Source: Clitoria ternatea | Lineage: Eukaryota > Streptophyta > Magnoliopsida > Fabales > Fabaceae | Reading direction: 5' to 3' | Assembly (NCBI GenBank): GCA_037962975.1 | Contig: CM075675.1 | Span: forward strand, 1,374,001-1,438,000 | DNA length: 64,000 nt | In this document: in pieces, positions 58,338 through 64,000 of the stretch | How positions within the stretch are numbered: position 1 is the stretch's first letter | Layout: each line of letters opens with the position of its first letter | Notes under the pieces: model-generated | Database searches by the model: none | Told to the model about the DNA's origin: nothing | Seen by the model: only the letters and a program-made list of their open reading frames with translations | Made by a program: the position numbers and the translations under genes

Positions 58338-59820
58338 AACTAACCCCATCCCAGCCTGAATTAATCACTCACAACTTTTTCAATGAGGATTTATGGTCAA
58401 AGACCAAAACAGTATATAACAACCGTCATGTATTAATGTGGAACATGTCAACACTGTTAAATCCTATTAACATTTAATGCTGCAACATATTACCAATGTA
58501 ACCGTCACAAATAGACTAGAAAGTCACATTCCTCACCAGTCTACCGTATGCTGCTTCTTTTCATTCCCCTTCAACTCAGCCCTTTTTGTTTTCCTTACTA
58601 TTTCTATAATGAGAAACCATGTCTACCCGCAACTACTCATTTTTATGGTTTACTAATAACCAAAAGCAAGACCATGTACCTCTAACATCAAGCTTCACAT
58701 TATAGATCAGGCTTGTAACAAGTACTAGTTCAAGTAATTGACTAAAGTTTTATTTACACTTTTGGTTGGAATTTGTATAGCTATTCTACAGCACAGGGAT
58801 GTTTGGAAAGTTTATGGAGGTTTAGCCTTTTTAGCTTATTCCAATAAGTTTCATGGTCAAATTTATAGCATAAGATCTCATGTAGTAAAAGCTTATTGAA
58901 TAAGTGCTTAATTGGACTGTTTATCTAAGCACATAATACCAAAAATTTTCATCAAGTATAAAGAATGAACTAAAGAACAATTCAGGTTTGACAATAAAAA
59001 GCCCTGATTTGATTAAATTTTCTATTTTTTCCCCATAACCAGTAATGCATGAAAAAAAAATCAACCACTATGGCAAGCATCTTACCATAAGTGTACAACA
59101 AGCCTGTGACTCTAAAACCTGAATTGCATCTACCAGGAAATATAAAAATGATTTACTCATCAATTTTTTCTCATCTAATTTTTTAACTAACAATGCTTGG
59201 ACACAAGTACTTAAATTAGTTTCTGAAAGAAATGTGGCGAAGAAAGCCAAAATATCCAGCATAAAAGACCAACTATTGTTCTCACCGCTTTTGCGCTTTC
59301 TACAACAAAATGAATCATTCAAGCAATCAGGCCATCTAGAACAATTTTGCAAGTAAATACACTGTGTAGTGCTTTCCGGTCTAACCCAACTCTCACAGAT
59401 TATGAACAGTAAGTGTATTCCAATTATGTATAGATTTACAAAACACTAACAGACAATGGAATATAATGTTAAACAATTGAAGTCACACAATTAGTTGAAA
59501 GTAAAAGTGAGTTGGAAAAAACGTTCAATCATTAGTAGGGGGTTTGTGAACAGATAAAACTTTCCTGCTAAATAACAAGATCTCTTGTGCTAGTTCCCTA
59601 CTGGGACCAACCAACCAAAGGATTGATTACCCAAGCACTAAATCCAACGACACAAATATAACAACAAATAAGAGTTAGAAGAGACAAGGAGATGTCAAGT
59701 GACTTTGAAAATTCTTCTACTACAAACCAGCTAAGAAGCCTCTATCTCTGGCCAAATACACATGTATGTACATAACAAACAGGTGAAAGAAATAAGACGC
59801 AAGTTGACCATAAAGGAGAT
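58338..59820. other. Downstream region of the BPC gene
   Basis: Non-coding; it may include the 3' untranslated region of the BPC gene on the minus strand. The 94-codon minus ORF at 59068-59352 matches no family I recognise. Confidence 0.4.
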
Positions 59821-60669
59821 CTACCTGATAGTGACAAACTTGTTGGTGCCATGTTTTGCCCAATAAGTCCTCAAATCAATCGCATTAGAAAAGTTATAAC
59901 CCTCGGCTGCAAGTTTCTCTAAAACTTTCTTAAATGCTCCTATACTCATTTTCCTTCCAGCTATCCTAGCACCACGCCGCTTAGTACTCATAGGCAAAGG
60001 ATACACTGACATGCCAGTCGTACAGCACGCAGACTGCCAACCACCAGAACCCCATCTATAACACTGTTGAGGTGTCCCGGTGCATGAACAAACAGGAATC
60101 GGAATACTAGAAATATCCATATCAATCCCATTTATTACAATTTCTGTAGGTTTCTTTGGAACCCTTGCTCGTTGAACCGTGGGAGCATTCTCATCCTTTG
60201 GCACACGAGGCCCTCTCTTGGGTTTCTTTGTTTTGGGAGATTTGGGTACCTTGGGCCCCTGCCTTTTCTTAGTCGTACCATTCATCTTCTCAACAGCAGG
60301 TTCCTCTTCCAATGGCTTTTCTTCCTTTGGCAATTCAGGCGGCGGAATCATTTGCATTTGATGTGCTGAAGATGTCTCCGGAACACCAACATAATTATGG
60401 TTTGTAGGAATCATATTCATATACTTAGACCCCTGCCTGCTAATCCAAGCATCCCTCATGTATTCCATAGGGTATGTAGCAGGGGGCATACCAATGTCCC
60501 TATGGTGAAATCCCCCATTATTGGTGGATAACACCGCAGCATTGCGCCCTCCCGTCATGGGCTTTTCCGGCATGGAAGACATCAGCTGCAGCCCCAAATG
60601 GCTCTTAAAGGACGCAGCGGGTTCATAGTAACCCCAATTACGAATGTTAAGACCATTGTCACCATCCAT
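59821..60669 (-). CDS. BPC: BASIC PENTACYSTEINE (BBR/BPC, GAGA-binding) transcription factor, class I
   Basis: 282-residue nuclear DNA-binding protein that by family knowledge binds GA/CT-rich promoter elements. The N-terminus MDGDNGLNIRNWGYYEP is the class I signature. A basic, nuclear-localisation-like stretch lies at about 134-152 (TKKRQGPK, KTKKPKRG). The five conserved cysteines are Cys194, 196, 203, 215 and 216 (VCSCTGTPQQCYRWG, SACCTT), followed by MSVYPLPMSTKRRGARIAGR and the C-terminal TYWAKHGTNKFVTIR. The length matches class I members and the CDS has no intron, as is usual. The start at 60669 is chosen for the family N-terminus; the frame is open to 60732, but that part is probably leader or intron. 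Class I BPCs act broadly in development, for example on homeobox and ovule genes. The exact paralogue number cannot be told from sequence alone. Confidence 0.96.
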   Translation of the reverse strand: MDGDNGLNIRNWGYYEPAASFKSHLGLQLMSSMPEKPMTGGRNAAVLSTNNGGFHHRDIGMPPATYPMEYMRDAWISRQGSKYMNMIPTNHNYVGVPETSSAHQMQMIPPPELPKEEKPLEEEPAVEKMNGTTKKRQGPKVPKSPKTKKPKRGPRVPKDENAPTVQRARVPKKPTEIVINGIDMDISSIPIPVCSCTGTPQQCYRWGSGGWQSACCTTGMSVYPLPMSTKRRGARIAGRKMSIGAFKKVLEKLAAEGYNFSNAIDLRTYWAKHGTNKFVTIR

Positions 60670-61235
60670 CACAACAGCAACTGATGAAGAAAGTTGCAGG
60701 AACACAATGCACACTAAGTTAAATATCCTCACTATTGCATTCTCCTAACAAGTCAAACACAATTCAAAGCACAATAAATTCAACATGAAAATGTAAACAG
60801 AAAAAGAAAGAAAAGAAACAGCATAATGTAATTGGTTGACTTGAAAGCACCCACCTTTTGTTTCAGCTCAAACACAGTCAAACCAGAAGAAAAAGGGATT
60901 AAATTACACAAATCCCATGAATGCACACATGCAAAACCTCGTGCCCAAGGATTTTCAGCTTCTGGGTTTTGATCTAAGATCCATTTTACCACGAAATAAA
61001 GCAAAAAAATCAGATCTTTGAGCCAGAAACTACACAGATCAACAACATCAAAGACCAAAATGAAAGTGGGAAAATGATGGAAAAAATTGATTTTGATGTG
61101 ACCCCATTTCAAGACATGAAGAAAGAGACAGAGGGTAAGGGAGTGTTTGAAGGGAGCAGTACCTGTTAGGGTTCTTGGCGTCTACGAATGGTAGGCGAAG
61201 AGAGTAAAATGAAAAGAAAAATGCCTGCACGCCAT
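60670..61235 (-). promoter_or_regulatory. 5' leader and proximal promoter of the BPC gene
   Basis: Non-coding, with likely leader introns: on the minus strand a donor CTAACAG^GTACTG near 61162, an acceptor TTGTTAG^GAGAATG near 60746 and an acceptor CTTCATCAG^TTGCTG about 10 bp before the start codon. CT-rich stretches (CTCTGTCTCTTTCTTC) near 61120 could bind BPC proteins themselves. ORFs at 60780-61230 lie within this leader. Confidence 0.5.
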
Positions 61236-61419
61236 CTTAAAATCTAATCTAATCTAATCTTCAAAATAAAATAAAAAACATTTAAGATACCATGATATTA
61301 GTGAGGCTATGTTTACTAAAGTCAATTTATAATTTATAAATTTTATCTAATTTGAATAAAGTTGTATATGTTAAGAGATGAAAAAATAGAAAGCTTTTAT
61401 TTAAAAACATCATTGATAG

Positions 61420-62027
61420 CAGGGTGTAAATTGGTCAGGTTTGGTCGGATTCGGTTATTTTTGAGTTCACTCGTTGCTATCCATGAAACATAAATAATAA
61501 CCAATTTTCACACAATACTATGATCGGTTTGCTCGGGTTTGGTTAATAGCGGTTCTCAATTTTTTCGATCGGATTTTTTGGTTAAGTTTCTTAGGAATGA
61601 TTTTTATTTTTTGTCAAACACATTTTGCATATAAATTAATTTTAGGAAACACCATACATATAAAAACATTTCAAAGCTTTTATCAAGTAAAAACATAAAC
61701 CCAAAATGAATATATCGCTAAAATATACATTCGTAATATAATGTAATTCATTAATCAATAATAACAACCACCGCAGCAAATCCCTAAGTCAATAAAATTA
61801 ACAACTCCCAATGTACGAAATAAAATGATAATTTCCATCCAAAGCAATGGGTCGGGTATGGGTATCACCGGGTTTAATTTTTTAACCCAAACCCGCTCGT
61901 TCTTAGTCACAGTAAACCATTTAAATGACCCGTTTTTACCCACAACTCGTTACAAACCGACCCGTTCTTACCTTTAAAATCAGGTACCTCGAGTTCGCAT
62001 GGATAAAACCGAAATTGGACACCCCTA
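61420..62027. mobile_element. hAT MITE with perfect 8-bp target duplication
   Basis: 608 bp, flanked by ATTGATAG at 61412-61419 and 62028-62035. The left end CAGGGTGTAAATTGG and the complement of the right end TAGGGGTGTCCAATTTCGG are related terminal repeats of hAT type. The interior has inverted ACCCG/CGGGT-rich segments. Non-autonomous; the 62-codon ORF at 61755-61943 is spurious. Confidence 0.85.
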
Positions 62028-62035
62028 ATTGATAG

Positions 62036-62658
62036 TGCCCATTCTAATTTCTAAACCATTTACACATAAATTTCAATAAAATAATTTTATTTTTGTTCTC
62101 TTATCCTATACAAAATTGCATATCGTAAGTAAAATTACAATTTTTTACACTTGATGTTTTTTTTAGTTCAATCATGTTGGGGTTTGACTAAAAAAAACTT
62201 ATTTGTCTTAAATAATGTGAATGATTAATATTTGCCATTAGATTCTTTTGTTTTAACAACTTCATTTCCACGACTAATTACTAAACATATCTTTAATCTT
62301 TTTTCAATTAAAATCAATATCTCTAGTTTTATCAATGGACCATAAAAGTATAGGTGCTCGTGGTCCAGATCGGTTTAGTTTTTAGACAAAATATCATTTG
62401 AGCAATTACATTATTAAGTTGTAGTTCAGTTGAAACGTATGACAGCATCTTATTCAATCAGATCAAATGCAATTCAGATTGAATCAATTTGTTCAATTTT
62501 ATATTAATTATATTTGTTTTACAAAATATAGGGCATATAATTCTAACCCAATAAAATTAAGAATAATTACTTCTAAAACACAATGACCACCATAAAAAAT
62601 TTTAACATAATAAAAAACTCACATATTACTACCATAAATTTTTTTAGCATAATCTTAT
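62036..62658. other. AT-rich non-coding DNA
   Basis: No recognisable feature. Confidence 0.4.
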
Positions 62659-63552
62659 TGATCCGGTCCTAACACCGGCCCCCAAGAGCATGGCTTCAAT
62701 GCCTTGCCAGATCAGCATTTTGAATAAGGAGAAGTACTCTTCAAATACACTACAAATACTATACGGAGTGCATACCGCCAGGGAAGTAACGCCGCCAAGG
62801 TTCATGACTCCGCCCAGGCACGTTACCCCGCCAAGGAATGTAACTCCGTCCAGGCATGTTACTCCGTCAAGGAATGTAACCTCGCCAAAATTGTTACTCC
62901 GCCAAGCCATAGTCTCAACTCAGGCGGAATACTGAATTTCCCACACTGCGTAGCGAGCCCATACTTACAACCCCGGCACGAGATTGACTCTGTCTTGAGA
63001 GGTTAATAATGGGAATCACGCTGTCACGCATAAAGGGAAATAACAATAAAATATTAAAGCACTAACGCTTTCCAGACAAGTTGTGATACCTACTACAATA
63101 ATGGTGCTAGTAAACGGCGCAGGGACCCACTACCTTTTCAGCATTATGCCTGGAGACAAGGAGCGGGTCCTACCAATAATGCAGCACCAGTGACAGGTAT
63201 ATAAACCTCTCTTGAAAAGGTATAAGGGATCTTCCTCCCATTTTTTGAACCTTACACTCTCTTACTTGCATAATCCTCTCTGATTGTCTTTCTAAGTCTC
63301 CAAGTATTCTGAAATACTGACTTGAGCGTCGGAGAACGATTGCAGGTACCACCCCCAATTGGGTCAAGGCAAGTCAGATCCCGTCAGGCGGACTGTGACA
63401 CCGCCCCGCAGTACATTACACTCCGCCTCAGCATACGAAGACTCTTTGTATTTACATTTATACATACATTGCTTTGTACCAAAACACATTTATATGTATA
63501 TTTTGAGTTGTTCTACAAGCACACTTCTACACCCTCTGTAAAGAACAGTTCA
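62659..63552 (+). repeat. 5' LTR of the partial Tat element
   Basis: 894 bp, TGATCCGGTC...CAGTTCA. It shares CTTGAGCGTCGGAGAA (near 63320) with the 16-kb element. It contains a tandem array at about 62785-62912. Short ORFs at 62644-63582 are not genes. Confidence 0.85.
62785..62912 (+). repeat. 20-bp repeat array with alternating GTAAC and GTTAC
   Basis: About six units of the form GTAAC or GTTAC, then CCGCCAAGG or CCGTCCAGG. Successive units alternate GTAAC and GTTAC, which are complementary, so neighbouring units can pair. Confidence 0.75.
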
Positions 63553-63571
63553 TTGGCACGCCCGGTGGGAC
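63553..63571 (+). other. Primer binding site region of the partial Tat element
   Basis: TTGGCACGCCCGGTGGGAC immediately after the LTR, one base different from the 16-kb element. The tRNA is not assigned. Confidence 0.65.
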
Positions 63572-63616
63572 CTGTAAACTAGGTAATCCCACAATCTTGA
63601 TCAATCTTCATCATCA

Positions 63617-64000
63617 ATGGAGAGACAGGGACCAGAGATGCAGAACGAGGATTCTCCTCCACGCAATCCCAGACGTCTTAACTTCGACGATGGTGCTCAG
63701 AAAAAAGCAACGCAAGCTGATTCTCTAGATCCAAGAGATGACATGATTCGAATGTTGAGAGAAGAACTTGCGGAACTTCGTCGTGAAAAAGCAAACCCAA
63801 CGCATGAGAAAGCTGGTCCCGCAAGACAACCACATCATGAATCACACATGCAGGAGGAATCAAGTACTCCTCACTACTCTCATATTCCTACATACATGGA
63901 GGAGCAACGAAGCCTCCCACTGGTGAATGCTCAGCGTCAAGAAGGAAGGAGAGCAGGCTCAAACGCATCCCCCTCAGGATATAAGATGAGTATCCCATTT
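63617..64000 (+). CDS. Tat Gag, N-terminal part (cut by window end)
   Basis: 128 codons are open to the window end, starting MERQGPEMQNEDSPPRNPRR. The arrangement and several motifs match the N-terminus of the Gag at 21683: RRLNFD against RKLNFD, SLDPRDDMI against DPDPRDELI, and REELAELRREK against QRELAELRREK. The capsid domain would follow beyond the window. It starts 45 bp after the primer binding site, as in the other element. No stop or frameshift is visible in this part. Confidence 0.85.
   Translation, partial: MERQGPEMQNEDSPPRNPRRLNFDDGAQKKATQADSLDPRDDMIRMLREELAELRREKANPTHEKAGPARQPHHESHMQEESSTPHYSHIPTYMEEQRSLPLVNAQRQEGRRAGSNASPSGYKMSIPF

Larger units (their letters stand above)
62659..64000 (+). 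mobile_element. Tat-lineage retrotransposon, 5' part, running off the window
   Basis: A 5' LTR (62659-63552), a primer binding site related to that of the 16-kb element and the start of gag. Its LTR begins TGATCCGGTC like the other Tat LTRs but is longer and mostly diverged, so it is a separate family. The 3' part and target duplication are outside the window. Confidence 0.85.

Noticed and set aside
59068..59352. 94-codon minus ORF downstream of the BPC gene
   Set aside because: No recognised domain and no support for expression; probably chance.

Overview
The window is nuclear DNA of a flowering plant, most likely a eudicot and probably a legume. It is AT-rich and dominated by nested LTR retrotransposons and small foldback elements. 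It holds one recognisable host gene, a BASIC PENTACYSTEINE (BPC/GAGA-binding) transcription factor on the minus strand near the right end. The legume call is an inference from LTRs rich in GTAATCGATTAC and CGCTCAAGCG motifs, and it is not certain.

Layout. 1-3059 is AT-rich non-coding DNA with one hAT-like foldback element. 3060-14745 is a nested insertion: an old Tat-type solo LTR (minus strand, duplication CCTCC) is split by a young complete 10.9-kb Tekay/Del-like chromovirus (3123-13990, duplication GCAGG). Its gag-pol is one frame broken by a single TAA. 14746-20887 holds a Stowaway-like element, an inverted old Tekay LTR fragment, and a 3.7-kb solo LTR inserted in another repeat (repeat X). 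20888-37006 is a complete 16.1-kb Tat-lineage Ty3/gypsy element (730-bp LTRs, duplication CCATT) with gag-pol in one frame broken by two TGA codons. 37012-53950 is repeat X, a second solo LTR, AT-rich DNA and two more X-like LTRs. 53951-59820 carries foldback elements and tandem repeats without genes. 59821-61235 is the BPC gene, followed by a hAT MITE. 62659-64000 is the start of another Tat element that runs off the window.

The most interesting part is the long region between pol and the 3' LTR of the 16-kb Tat element. It contains two diverged antisense genes arranged in tandem. Each encodes a domain of the plant 'putative gypsy type transposon' family followed by a long coiled coil, and each is interrupted at the same codon by a short phase-1 GT-AG intron (82 and 88 nt). 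The genes alternate with arrays of short hairpins whose arms differ from unit to unit but stay complementary, which suggests selection on structure. A G-box, a GTCGTT/AACGAC inverted repeat and a polypurine-tract-like motif recur with each gene, so the whole module appears to have been duplicated inside the element.

Both complete elements have about 99.5 percent identical LTRs by hand count, so both are recent insertions.
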